From contig NZ_JAEPNI010000001.1 of the NCBI RefSeq assembly GCF_017643475.1, forward strand, positions 1,302,001-1,366,000: 64,000 nt of DNA. The letters run 5' to 3'. The notes beneath the pieces were generated by a model. That model was not told the origin of the DNA. It was given only the letters and a program-made list of their open reading frames with translations, and searched no databases. Shown here one piece after another: positions 24,060 through 32,725 of this stretch; position 1 is the stretch's first letter, and every line of letters begins with the position of its first letter. Made by a program: the position numbers and the translations under genes. The stretch is from Maricaulis sp. (GTDB lineage: Bacteria > Pseudomonadota > Alphaproteobacteria > Caulobacterales > Maricaulaceae).

Positions 24060-26125
24060 AATTGCCAGCGGATTGCGGCGCGAATCTGTCGCGGTTCAAC
24101 GCTGCGAAGGTGACGATCTTCAACCGCAGTCGCTTCTGTAGCGAGCCGGCTTTCGATGAAGTACGTGATGTCCGCATCTTGTGCGTCGAAGAGATTGAAA
24201 ACGTCGACAGACAGCGCGGCTGAACCGAAGCGGTATTCACCGCCCAGATTTACCAGGGTTGTCGGATCCGAGAGGACTGACCCGTCCTCGATCAGAGGCG
24301 CTTCGCCGAAGTGACGCACCCGTACAGACAGGGTGAAATCGTCCCAAGTGCCAATAAGGCCTCCACTGAGCACGGTCTCCACCGCGCCGGGAATGTGATC
24401 CTCGCTGCCATTGGTCTTGAAGCGGGCGTCAGTCCAGGAGGCTTCCAGGTCGGCGACCAGCCAGTCATTGATCGTCCAGAACATGGCCGCTTCGAAACCA
24501 TGACGTTCGGATCCATCATTGGGTTCTGTGGAGCCGCCATCGCCGACAAAAACCAGCTCACTGTCGAGCTCCAGCCAGAACGCAGCCGCCGTGAAATGAA
24601 CGTGGTCGGTCTGCCAGCGGACGCCCAGCTCGGCGACATCGCCCGGGACTAGCAGCGGAACAGCGACTGCAGGTGCATTTGGCTTTCCGCCCGGCACGTG
24701 ATGGGCCGGGTTCAGCGGCTCAGCCGGATCCGTGATCACGACCGTGCTTGGGTCCAGCGTAATAGTGGCGCCACGGGCATCATTGGAGTGAAAACCACGG
24801 CCGTAATTGGCGTAGAGTTCAACGGCCGGGGAGGCGCGCCAGGCCAGTCCGAACTTTGGTGCAAGCAGGGCGTCATCTGCGGTGCCGCCATTGGCAGCGA
24901 GGGTCCGGGCGTCAACATCGACCTGCATCCAGTCTGCGCGGAGTCCCCCCATAACGCGCAGTGCGTCGGTCGCTTGCCAGTTCAGCTCGATGTGCGTCGC
25001 GAAGCTTGTCTGTTCGATGGCGTCTTCGCGGACCGTGTCCAGTCGTTCGCGCTCACGAGAGTGGTGCAGGCCGATTTCACCGATGTCGTCATGACGAAGC
25101 TCGGCACCCCAGCTGAGCTGAAGAGAATCTGCGACGTGCGCGTGCTGACGATAGCGTGCCCCGTACATCCAGCGTTCGTCTCGTTGTTCGAATTGGTCGC
25201 CATTGACCGGGCCTTCGAGGAAATAGGTGAAATTGGAGTAGAGCGTAAAGTCGGACCGGACGATCCAGGCGTTGACCTCAGCGAGGTGATTTTCCCAACG
25301 TGCTGTGGCAGCGAGGCGTTCCGATTGCCCCCCGAGCGTCGGGTCGATAACACCAAAACGGCCATACACATTCAATGCTCGTTCTGGAATTTGGTCGGCG
25401 CCGCGCCAGTCGGCATCGTAATACATGAGGGTGAAGCTGGCATCACCACCAAAGGCCGGGGCCACGTAGCGGGCGAGCAGATTGATGCGCTCTGCGTCCT
25501 CCTGCGTGCTCCATGGGCCGTCATACAGGACATGTTCACCGCCGAAGGTCAGTGCGCCGGAATCGGTCTCATGGCTGACGCCTGCAGCGGCTCGGCTGTA
25601 TCCAAATTCGCCGATCTCCAGGCTGGCGAAGTTGGATGGCAATTGCTGATAGAGGGCGAAACGGGCCGACCCGGCGAGTGAAAAATCACCATCATCTGCA
25701 CGATAGGCACCCTTGCGAAAACGAATTTCAGATACGAATTCCGGGATGAGTGGATTGAGATCCAGATAGCCCTGGCCATGGCCATGGCTGCGCATATTGA
25801 CCGGCGCACCATCGATGAAGCCGGCGAAATCTGTACCGTGATCCAGATTGAAACCCCGCATGAAATACTGGTTCGCCTTGCCCGTTCCGGAGTGCTGCGT
25901 CGCGATCATGCCCGGGATGACTTCAACGAGTTCACCCACTCTCCCGATCGGTCGTGTCGAGATGTCATCATAGCCGACGACCCCTTCGGTCGCAGATTGA
26001 GCCACGCCAATCTGGTCCATTCCCTGGCCCCAGATGTGAATAATATCAGCCGTCGATGTGTCCTGGGCAGCAGCGGTGGCGGAAAGGGTGACGAGAAGGC
26101 AGGCGGAGACAAGCGGTCTATTCAT
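24056..26125 (-). CDS. TonB-dependent outer membrane receptor, probably zinc-regulated
   Basis: A 689-residue protein with a signal peptide (MNRPLVSACLLVTLSATAAAQ), a possible TonB box near DIIHIWGQ, and a plug domain with GRVGELVEVIPGM, YFMRGFNLDHGTDFAGFIDG and PVNMRSHGHGQGY. A beta-barrel follows and ends in an aromatic residue (IRWQF) as barrel proteins do. The plug has an exposed HGHG. A near-perfect Zur operator sits 6-18 bases before the start, which suggests zinc-repressed expression and a role in zinc or zincophore uptake, although no ZnuD-type His-rich loop is evident. No Shine-Dalgarno is visible there. Confidence 0.85.
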   Translation of the reverse strand: MNRPLVSACLLVTLSATAAAQDTSTADIIHIWGQGMDQIGVAQSATEGVVGYDDISTRPIGRVGELVEVIPGMIATQHSGTGKANQYFMRGFNLDHGTDFAGFIDGAPVNMRSHGHGQGYLDLNPLIPEFVSEIRFRKGAYRADDGDFSLAGSARFALYQQLPSNFASLEIGEFGYSRAAAGVSHETDSGALTFGGEHVLYDGPWSTQEDAERINLLARYVAPAFGGDASFTLMYYDADWRGADQIPERALNVYGRFGVIDPTLGGQSERLAATARWENHLAEVNAWIVRSDFTLYSNFTYFLEGPVNGDQFEQRDERWMYGARYRQHAHVADSLQLSWGAELRHDDIGEIGLHHSRERERLDTVREDAIEQTSFATHIELNWQATDALRVMGGLRADWMQVDVDARTLAANGGTADDALLAPKFGLAWRASPAVELYANYGRGFHSNDARGATITLDPSTVVITDPAEPLNPAHHVPGGKPNAPAVAVPLLVPGDVAELGVRWQTDHVHFTAAAFWLELDSELVFVGDGGSTEPNDGSERHGFEAAMFWTINDWLVADLEASWTDARFKTNGSEDHIPGAVETVLSGGLIGTWDDFTLSVRVRHFGEAPLIEDGSVLSDPTTLVNLGGEYRFGSAALSVDVFNLFDAQDADITYFIESRLATEATAVEDRHLRSVEPRQIRAAIRWQF

Positions 26126-26130
26126 GAGAT

Positions 26131-26143
26131 GTTATAATATAAC
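26131..26143. promoter_or_regulatory. Zur box
   Basis: GTTATAATATAAC is a palindrome apart from its central base and equals the core of known proteobacterial Zur operators. The flanks (GAGAT before, GTTTTA after) also resemble the longer operator form. It lies 6-18 bases upstream of the receptor ATG, where bound Zur would block transcription or initiation. Confidence 0.75.
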
Positions 26144-26225
26144 GTTTTAGGTCCGCTGCATGTAGCCGAGCTTTCTTTGTGTGGCAAATGACAGGTTTGT
26201 AGGATTTAAGGGGCGCCCGACGGCG

Positions 26226-27098
26226 TTAATCCGGTTGCTGGCTGACAAAGGCCTGCAGCAACACCGCTCGCGCAGCGGCGTCTTGTCCGGCCGGGTATTG
26301 CACGGTGACAGTCCAGGGCTGGAGCGGGTGTTCCAGGGTCATGGCGAATTGTTCCGGCGTGCCCGGGCGAGATGCGCCCAGTGACCAGGAGGTCAGGGGC
26401 GCGTTTTCGCCTGTGCCCGTCGTGACGATCTCGAACCGGGTGCTTTGCAAGTCCGGATAGGTTTCGCCCATGCGTTCGGCCTCTGCTGAAGCATGACTGC
26501 CCTGGGTCAGGCGAAGCCCGATATCCTCGTGGTTCCAGTAAAGGCAGGCCGGGTCGCCCTCGCTGCCGCCATAAACGTCGAAGCGCAGATGGTCGGCAAT
26601 GAAAAGCGGGCATTGCAGGCCCTGCATGTGGCGCGCGCCCTGATCGCCCTGGACTTGCCAGCCGGGGCTGGCCTCCGGGTGATCGCGCAGCATGCGGGCA
26701 TTGGCGTCTGCCAGGCGAGCCGTGTCGCCCGGATGCCAGGCAGCGCGGGCCTCTTCGGCGGCCATGTGGGAGGCCATGACCATGCGGGTCGCTGCAAGCT
26801 CTGCATCACCGTGGATGACGTCCGCAGCCTGCCTCGCATACCGCCCGGTCGCCTCCCAATACCCCAGGCGCGCATTGATATCCGTGAGCATGTGGCGAAT
26901 GCGATATCGATCCATCGGCGTGTCGGCCAGGGCCAGAGCGGTTTCTGCCGGCGCCAGCGCGGACTCCCAGTCTCCGGCCATGACATGTGGAATCACCTGC
27001 CGGAAGGCGGACATGAAATCGGCTGGGGCCTCGTCCTGTGCGAAGGCCGGCATGGCAAGGCTGGCTGCCAGAATACCGGCACAAAATGCGTGTTTCAT
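26226..27098 (-). CDS. Periplasmic helical-repeat protein, function unknown
   Basis: A 290-residue protein with a signal peptide (KHAFCAGILAASLAMPAFAQ). Residues about 30-150 look like TPR-type helical pairs (AGDWESALAPAETALAL and YWEATGRYARQAADV). The C-terminal half is a distinct domain with two cysteines (GLQCPLF and ACLYWNHED). A GGAGGAC site fits either ATG 27101 or 27098; spacing favours 27098. No family is recognised. It lies between the MoxR gene and the receptor gene on the same strand. Confidence 0.6.
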   Translation of the reverse strand: MKHAFCAGILAASLAMPAFAQDEAPADFMSAFRQVIPHVMAGDWESALAPAETALALADTPMDRYRIRHMLTDINARLGYWEATGRYARQAADVIHGDAELAATRMVMASHMAAEEARAAWHPGDTARLADANARMLRDHPEASPGWQVQGDQGARHMQGLQCPLFIADHLRFDVYGGSEGDPACLYWNHEDIGLRLTQGSHASAEAERMGETYPDLQSTRFEIVTTGTGENAPLTSWSLGASRPGTPEQFAMTLEHPLQPWTVTVQYPAGQDAAARAVLLQAFVSQQPD

Positions 27099-27170
27099 CA
27101 TGTCCTCCCGATGTGCGGGAAGAGCATGAAAACACTCGCCGAGCACCGAGTGAATAAGCGGTAAGCTGGC

Positions 27171-28067
27171 TCAGATCGCGCCCGGGTCACGCGGTCCGCC
27201 AGCCGGAGCGCCGCCAGGTTCGGGATTGCGCCGCATCATGAAGGAAAGCTTTTCGAACAGCATGACGTCCTGCTCGTTCTTCAACAGGGCGCCGTGCAGC
27301 GGCGGGATCAGCTTGCGCGGATCACGTTCGGTCAGCACGGAAGGATCAACATCCTCGACCAGCAGTAGTTTCAGCCAGTCGAGCAGCTCCGACGTCGAGG
27401 GCTTCTTCTTCACGCCGGGGACCTGGCGCACGTCGTAGAACAGCTTGAGCGCCTCTGCGAGCAACCGGCCCTTCAGCCCCGGGAAATGCACCTCGACGAT
27501 GGCGCGCATCGTTTCCTCGTCCGGGAAGGCGATGAAATGGAAGAAACAGCGGCGCAGGAAGGCGTCCGGCAATTCCTTCTCATTGTTCGAAGTGATGATG
27601 ACGACCGGGCGCTGTTCCGCCTTGATGGTCTCACCTGTCTCGTAGACGTGGAATTCCATCCGGTCGAGCTCCTGCAGGAGATCGTTGGGAAACTCGATAT
27701 CGGCCTTGTCGATCTCGTCGATCAGCAGCACGGAGCGTTGTTCGGCCGCAAAGGCCTCCCACAGCTTGCCCTTGCGGATGTAGTTGTTGATGTCATGGAC
27801 CTTGTCATCGCCCAGCTGGCTGTCGCGCAAGCGGGCAACGGCATCGTATTCGTAAAGGCCCTGGCGCGCCTTAGTCGTCGACTTGATGTGCCATTCGATC
27901 AGCGGCATGCCCATGGCAGCGGCGACCTGTTTGGCCAGCTCGGTTTTACCGGTGCCCGGCTCGCCCTTGACGAGCAGCGGGCGCTCCAGAGCGATCGCCG
28001 CATTTACCGCGGCGCTCAGCTCAGCATCAGCGACGTAATTGTCTGTACCTTCAAAGCGCATGGTCAA
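27171..28067 (-). CDS. MoxR family AAA+ ATPase
   Basis: A 298-residue AAA+ protein. Walker A GEPGTGKT is at residues 35-42, Walker B VLLIDEID at 113-120, and ITSNNEKELPDAFLRRCFFH gives sensor 1 plus arginine finger. The MoxR group acts with VWA proteins as chaperones for enzyme assembly. Its natural partner is the CoxE-like gene at 22306-23481 downstream on the same strand. The C-terminus is Pro/Gly-rich and probably disordered. Confidence 0.92.
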   Translation of the reverse strand: MTMRFEGTDNYVADAELSAAVNAAIALERPLLVKGEPGTGKTELAKQVAAAMGMPLIEWHIKSTTKARQGLYEYDAVARLRDSQLGDDKVHDINNYIRKGKLWEAFAAEQRSVLLIDEIDKADIEFPNDLLQELDRMEFHVYETGETIKAEQRPVVIITSNNEKELPDAFLRRCFFHFIAFPDEETMRAIVEVHFPGLKGRLLAEALKLFYDVRQVPGVKKKPSTSELLDWLKLLLVEDVDPSVLTERDPRKLIPPLHGALLKNEQDVMLFEKLSFMMRRNPEPGGAPAGGPRDPGAI

Positions 28068-28253
28068 GACCTAGCGCGTTGCAAACGGCTTGGGTAGGTG
28101 TGACGTAGGCGTCAAGCTGCAGCGTGCCCAGGGGGAGGTTCGAGACCTTGAATGCGGCACATTGCCCCAATCACCTTTCTCTGCTTGCGAAATTAAGGGA
28201 CTGTAAAGGCGAATCTCTGGGATACTCATCGTGATAGATTAGAGGTGGCCCCG

Positions 28254-28967
28254 ATGGCTGATGGAATGATCCACACGCAGAACTTCTACGCATTCGAATG
28301 GATGACCGGCAAGGTTGCCGATTGCGATCCGAATTTCCCAACAACTCTGCATGCTTGGGACAATCAGGATCTTGATCTTGACGCGACGGATACGGCCTAT
28401 TTCGGTTTTGTCCAGGATGGCGATGCCATCGTGAATACGGATGCGGGCAGTTTCACCCTCAAATCGGGTATGTATTTCTCAGCCAACAATGCCGTCAGTA
28501 TTTCCGGCGGCCGGGGCATCGTCATGGCGCGCGCCAAGCACCAAGCCTTCTTCTCGATTGGTGGTCCGGTCGAGGACAAGGGGCGGCTGAAATATATCGA
28601 TGGCTGTACCGACAGCCTGTTGATCTCACCCATCAAGATGGGTGACCCCTGTCTCAACCTGCTCTACTTCCCGCCTGGCATTGACCAGACGTCGCACACG
28701 CATCCTTCCGATCGGATTGGCGTGGTCTTTTCCGGCAAGGGCGAGTGCGTCACGCCGGAAGGCATCATCCCGCTGGAGCCGGGAGTGATGTTCCGGATCC
28801 CCTATGAGGGGCACCACAAATTCCGGACCTATGACAGCGAGATGCGGGTCATTGCCTATCACCCCGATAGTGATTTTGGCCCCCAGGACGAAGATCACCC
28901 GATGATCAACCGCACGATTGTTGACGGTGTCTCTGCATCCAAGATCGACGCGATCCGAACGAAATAA
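28254..28967 (+). CDS. Cupin domain protein
   Basis: A 237-residue protein with two beta-rich halves. The second contains QTSHTHPSDRIGVVFSGKGE and PYEGHHKFRTY, the two cupin motifs with metal-binding His residues. Binding of Fe or Mn is likely; the substrate is unknown. An AGAGGTGG site precedes the ATG at 28254; an in-frame GTG at 28245 is an alternative. A strong terminator follows directly and also closes the convergent neuB operon. Confidence 0.75.
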   Translation: MADGMIHTQNFYAFEWMTGKVADCDPNFPTTLHAWDNQDLDLDATDTAYFGFVQDGDAIVNTDAGSFTLKSGMYFSANNAVSISGGRGIVMARAKHQAFFSIGGPVEDKGRLKYIDGCTDSLLISPIKMGDPCLNLLYFPPGIDQTSHTHPSDRIGVVFSGKGECVTPEGIIPLEPGVMFRIPYEGHHKFRTYDSEMRVIAYHPDSDFGPQDEDHPMINRTIVDGVSASKIDAIRTK

Positions 28968-28987
28968 GGGGCTTTGGGCCCACTACG

Positions 28988-29016
28988 AAAAAGGCGCCTC
29001 TCACGGCGCCTTTTTT
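28988..29016. terminator. Bidirectional intrinsic terminator
   Basis: AAAAAGGCGCC, TCTCAC loop, GGCGCCTTTTTT. The symmetric A and T runs let it act on both strands: it ends the cupin gene on plus and the flmG-neuB operon on minus. Confidence 0.9.
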
Positions 29017-29027
29017 GTGTCTGTGTG

Positions 29028-29957
29028 CTATTCCGCCCGATCATCGGCGGCGTGCTGCGGGCGCAGCCACACACCGTCATTTCCCGTTGTGGGGCCGCCG
29101 TGTTCAGCGTCATAGAGGCCGCGGCGCAAATTGCGACGGCGATTGATTTCGCTCGCTGCTGGCCGCTTCTCGGACGAGCCCAGCGCGACGCACAGATCGG
29201 TGATGTCGTGCGCCATTCTCGCGAATTCTTCCATCTCCATCGCGAAGGGGTGATCCGGCCCGGGATTGGAGCGGTCAAAGGTCACATGTTTCTCGATCAC
29301 TCTGGCACCCAGCGCGATCGAGGCGATCGGAGCCAGGCTGCCTGGCGAGTGGTCTGAGAGGCCCAGGGGCGTGTGCGGAAACGCCGCCCGCAGGGACGTC
29401 AACGCGTTGAGGTTCATATCCTCCCAGGCAGGTGGATAACTTGCTGTACAATGCAACAGGGTAAGCTCGTTACAGCCCTTGGCGCGGAGGAAGCTGGCCG
29501 CCGCCTCGACTTCGTCGAGATAGCTGGCGCCGGTGGACTGGATCACGGCCTTGCCGGTTGCCGCGATCTTTTCCTGCATCGCGCGGAAAGTCATATCCCC
29601 GGATGCGATCTTGTAACGGCTGACGCCGACATCCTCGAGCAGGTCCACCGCTTCCAGAGAGAAGGGCGAGGACATAAATTCGATGCCGTTATCGTCAGCA
29701 CAGGCCTTGAGAGTGTAGTGCCAGTCATCCGGCAAGCCCTGATTGCCGAACGCGGCGTATTTCGGATTGTCGACAATGTCGTCGCTGCCGGGGTCCTTGA
29801 TGCGTCGTGCGATCAGGCCGTCCCGGCTCAGGCTCTGGAATTTGGCAATATCCGCGCCTGCTTTCGCACTGGCTTCGATATAGCGTTTGGCGAGATCGAG
29901 ATCGCCATCATAGTTCGACCCGATCTCCGCGATCAGGGTCACGCGCTCTGCGTTCAT
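29028..29957 (-). CDS. pseI: NeuB/PseI-family nonulosonic acid synthase, short C-terminus
   Basis: A 309-residue TIM-barrel synthase that should condense phosphoenolpyruvate with a 6-carbon amino sugar to make pseudaminic, legionaminic or a related acid. LIAEIGSNYDGDLDLAKRYI, DIAKFQSL, YKIASGDMT, STGAS, LLHCTASYP and LGLSDHSPG are all family motifs. The C-terminal SAF (antifreeze-like) domain, usually another 40 or so residues, is cut short after VWLRP, although a terminator follows within 12 bases, so this is the true end. It overlaps spsF by one base and is last in the operon that starts with flmG. Confidence 0.85.
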   Translation of the reverse strand: MNAERVTLIAEIGSNYDGDLDLAKRYIEASAKAGADIAKFQSLSRDGLIARRIKDPGSDDIVDNPKYAAFGNQGLPDDWHYTLKACADDNGIEFMSSPFSLEAVDLLEDVGVSRYKIASGDMTFRAMQEKIAATGKAVIQSTGASYLDEVEAAASFLRAKGCNELTLLHCTASYPPAWEDMNLNALTSLRAAFPHTPLGLSDHSPGSLAPIASIALGARVIEKHVTFDRSNPGPDHPFAMEMEEFARMAHDITDLCVALGSSEKRPAASEINRRRNLRRGLYDAEHGGPTTGNDGVWLRPQHAADDRAE

Positions 29958-30682
29958 CAGGCAATGTCCTCGAAGCGGTTTTGTTCGGCCACCTGTTCGC
30001 TGATCAGCTTGCAGATGTGTTCTGCATCGATGGGCCAGTCGCGTTCGCTCATCTGTGCGTAAACGGAGCGGACGAAGTCCAGGTCCTCACGTGTGTCGAC
30101 CGAAAAATCATAATCGGGATAGTGAAGCGTGTCGGCGAACCGCACCATGTGTGTCCGGAAGGCTTCATAGTGTTCACGTATGAACAGGGTGACGTGCTCG
30201 CGGTGGCGGGCGGTGACTTCCGGATCAGCGGCAAGATGTTGAAGCACACGCGTTTGCACGACTTCCGCGCGCAAGCCCCGCGGCAGATGCTTGTCAACGG
30301 GCCGCGTGTATTCGGAAAGATTGTCGTGATGGTCCGACACGCATCGCGCAATAATCATGGGGTCACGGAAGGGACTGTCCGATGTAATGCGCACAAGGGT
30401 CGTGGCCAGGGTTCGTTCGGCGACGACGAGGAAGCGATCAAGAACGTCGTGCTCTGAACCACGAATGACGCGAATGCCTTCGGCCTGTCCCAGCTGTTCG
30501 ACGGTATCATCATTGGGGTGTGTCGTCGTGGCGATCACCAGCTCGTCCACGCCTGGAATATTGCGCAAGTGTCGACACTGGTAAGCGAGCAGGGAAACAT
30601 CATCGAAAAGCGGTTCGAGAATCTTCCTCGGAAGCCGATTCGAGCCTGTTCGTGCCTGAATTACCGCGACGGTTCTTTTCAC
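29957..30682 (-). CDS. SpsF/PseF-type sugar cytidylyltransferase
   Basis: A 241-residue nucleotidyltransferase. VIQARTGSNRLPRKILEPL is the CTP-binding signature of the SpsF/NeuA/KdsB group, and VRITSDSPFRDP and PDYDFSVDTREDLDFV hold the acidic metal ligands. In this neighbourhood it is the best candidate for activating the nonulosonic acid as a CMP-sugar (PseF/FlmC role). It overlaps the ATP-grasp gene by four bases and neuB by one. Confidence 0.83.
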   Translation of the reverse strand: MKRTVAVIQARTGSNRLPRKILEPLFDDVSLLAYQCRHLRNIPGVDELVIATTTHPNDDTVEQLGQAEGIRVIRGSEHDVLDRFLVVAERTLATTLVRITSDSPFRDPMIIARCVSDHHDNLSEYTRPVDKHLPRGLRAEVVQTRVLQHLAADPEVTARHREHVTLFIREHYEAFRTHMVRFADTLHYPDYDFSVDTREDLDFVRSVYAQMSERDWPIDAEHICKLISEQVAEQNRFEDIA

Positions 30683-31743
30683 ACCGTGTCCTCTTCATTC
30701 TGGCTGCCTTGGACAGGGATTTCGACATCCATCCAGGTCCGCGTCATCCGAGTCGCATTATACGGAGGAATTCTACCGGGGATATGGTTACCAAGATCTG
30801 GATCATTCGCCAGCATGCGCACGAGCAGGGCCGGAATGTTGAGGCCCGCCAGGGTCATTAGATATCCAAACCCCCACATGCGCGGATTGATCTCCAGCAA
30901 ATAGGCAGGTTCGCCCGCAGCCGGCCGTTTCAGCTCGACTGCCGCAAGACCGTGCCAGGGGCCACTGGCCTGCAGAACATCAAGCCCGGCCTGCATCAGG
31001 ACCGGGTCATCCACGGTTTCCCCGGCGACCGCGACGCCCCCTGTCGGAGGATTGGTCTGCAGCTTGCGGTGCAGGGTGGAGATGATGAGTTCGCCATCGC
31101 GCCACAGCGAGCCGATCGTGTAGACGGTCTCGGCACCGCCCGGAATGTATTGCTGGACCACACAGGGGCCATGATCGCGGTGGGTTTCGGTCCAGATCTG
31201 GGCCAGCTCGATCGCATTGGCCGGATAGCTCACACCGCGTGCACCGCGTGATGTGCGGGGTTTGACGACGCAGGGATAGCCGCCATCCCAGGCATCCAGA
31301 TCGTCGACGCTGTTGGGCTGTAGTGTCGCCGGTATCGGCAGTCCGCGGGCCTTGGCACGGGACAGGAGCTTGCCCTTGTCGAGACCATATTCGAGCACAT
31401 CCGGAGCTGGCACGGGCACACGAATACCGTCCTTTGCCCAGGCGTCCACGACCGGCGCCAGGGCCTTGGCTTCAGCTTCCGAACCCGGAATGATGGTGTC
31501 ACAGCCATGATCTGCCATCACCTTCAGCACAGCGCTCCGATAGGCCTCCGCATCTGCAGCGGAGGGCAGGGTTATCCCGGAACAGCCGGGTTCATACAGC
31601 CCGCCCGCGAGTGCGTTCAGGTCGGCGGCGACAAGCGTCAGCTCTGGATCGGCCTGTCTCAGCGAGCGCAGGGTGCCCAGGCCCGGAGGGGCGCCGACGC
31701 CCGTGACCAGCACGCCACCGGAGATGTTATGAAGCGCACTCAT
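30679..31743 (-). CDS. ATP-grasp ligase, carbamoyl-phosphate-synthase-like
   Basis: A 354-residue protein with an N-terminal Rossmann-like part (GVLVTGVGAPPGLGTLRSLR) and an ATP-grasp domain: YPCVVKPRTSRGARGV, VVQQYIPGGAETVYT and LLEINPRMWGFGYL (metal-binding E and N). Such enzymes join a carboxylate to an amine or thiol with ATP. Its place between a sulfotransferase and a cytidylyltransferase suggests it decorates the flagellin sugar or its precursor, which is inference. ATGA overlaps on both sides show tight coupling. Confidence 0.85.
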   Translation of the reverse strand: MSALHNISGGVLVTGVGAPPGLGTLRSLRQADPELTLVAADLNALAGGLYEPGCSGITLPSAADAEAYRSAVLKVMADHGCDTIIPGSEAEAKALAPVVDAWAKDGIRVPVPAPDVLEYGLDKGKLLSRAKARGLPIPATLQPNSVDDLDAWDGGYPCVVKPRTSRGARGVSYPANAIELAQIWTETHRDHGPCVVQQYIPGGAETVYTIGSLWRDGELIISTLHRKLQTNPPTGGVAVAGETVDDPVLMQAGLDVLQASGPWHGLAAVELKRPAAGEPAYLLEINPRMWGFGYLMTLAGLNIPALLVRMLANDPDLGNHIPGRIPPYNATRMTRTWMDVEIPVQGSQNEEDTV

Positions 31744-32687
31744 TTGCGCCAGAAATCCAGTGATCGTCCGAGCAGCGCCTCGACCTCCCGGATCGAGGGC
31801 TCGAACTGTGTCTGCAGGCGGGCGCGCATGCTGCTGGCCATTGGCGGAATCGAGACCGGCGTGTTGTCGAGTGGCGGGTAAACGCCGTCAGCGGTCTTGG
31901 CGCTGGTGGTGCCGGAAACGGGGGCGATCAGCTCGGCATGAAGCCGATCAAAATCCTCGCCGATACGGTCGTCGAAATGGCCATCGATGATCATCTTCTT
32001 GGCCGCGGGTATGCCACCGGTGTTATAGCGCGCCTCGACTGTGATGGGGTGTGGGGGCAGGTCAAGGAAGTCAACAATCTGGGCGACGGTTCCCGGGCCG
32101 TCTGCGTCGAGGTCATCCTGGAGAAGGACCAGCATGTTCGGGAAGTGAGCCTGCCAGATCTTCAAGCGCTCGGGATAGGTGGAAGTGTGCGCGTAAAGCC
32201 ACTGGAACCCCCAGTTTTCCGCGATACGGCGCGGCTGGTCTTCCAGCGCTTTTTCAAACGAGAGAAATTCTGCATCACGTCGGACATTCTGCAGATAGTG
32301 GGAATAGGTCCGGTCGACGGGATTGCGCAACAGGGCGATAATGCGGGTGTCAGGGCCACACAATTCGCGCGCCCGCGGAGCTGCAAGCGACGCATAGGCA
32401 TAGTAATCCGGCGAGACGTCCCCGACCCGCGCCTGGCCAGAATAATCCGCCATCAGCGCTTGATAGTCAGAGATCTCCGGCGCGGTGTCGAAGTGGTAGA
32501 ATTCGGGCCAGTAGACCTCCCCTTGTCCCACTCGGGAAAAGAAGCGCCCTTCCTTGCGAACCCGGGACAGGAAAACATCGGGATGCTGGCTTAGATAGTG
32601 GTACAGCGAGGTCGTGCCCGCCTTTGGTGCGCCGATGACCAGAAAGTTTGGCCAGATGTCGCCGACTGTGGGTGAGGAATCGGTCAA
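31740..32687 (-). CDS. PAPS-dependent sulfotransferase
   Basis: A 315-residue sulfotransferase. LVIGAPKAGTTSLYHYLSQH carries the 5'-phosphosulfate loop (PKAGTTSL, residues 21-28), and IIALLRNPVDRTYSHYLQNV is the 3'-phosphate binding motif with RNP and S-x-Y. It should transfer sulfate from PAPS to a sugar hydroxyl or amine. It sits inside the flagellin glycosylation operon, so a sulfated glycan is a reasonable guess. It overlaps the ATP-grasp gene by four bases and follows pseG by 38. Confidence 0.87.
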   Translation of the reverse strand: MTDSSPTVGDIWPNFLVIGAPKAGTTSLYHYLSQHPDVFLSRVRKEGRFFSRVGQGEVYWPEFYHFDTAPEISDYQALMADYSGQARVGDVSPDYYAYASLAAPRARELCGPDTRIIALLRNPVDRTYSHYLQNVRRDAEFLSFEKALEDQPRRIAENWGFQWLYAHTSTYPERLKIWQAHFPNMLVLLQDDLDADGPGTVAQIVDFLDLPPHPITVEARYNTGGIPAAKKMIIDGHFDDRIGEDFDRLHAELIAPVSGTTSAKTADGVYPPLDNTPVSIPPMASSMRARLQTQFEPSIREVEALLGRSLDFWRK

Positions 32688-32725
32688 TTCTGTCTCTTCG
32701 CTTCAGGTTTCTGCTTCAAGCCGTT

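Noticed and set aside
24698-25681. A 327-codon plus-strand open frame inside the TonB receptor gene
   Set aside because: The receptor frame has signal peptide, plug and C-terminal aromatic residue; the opposite frame has no recognisable domain.
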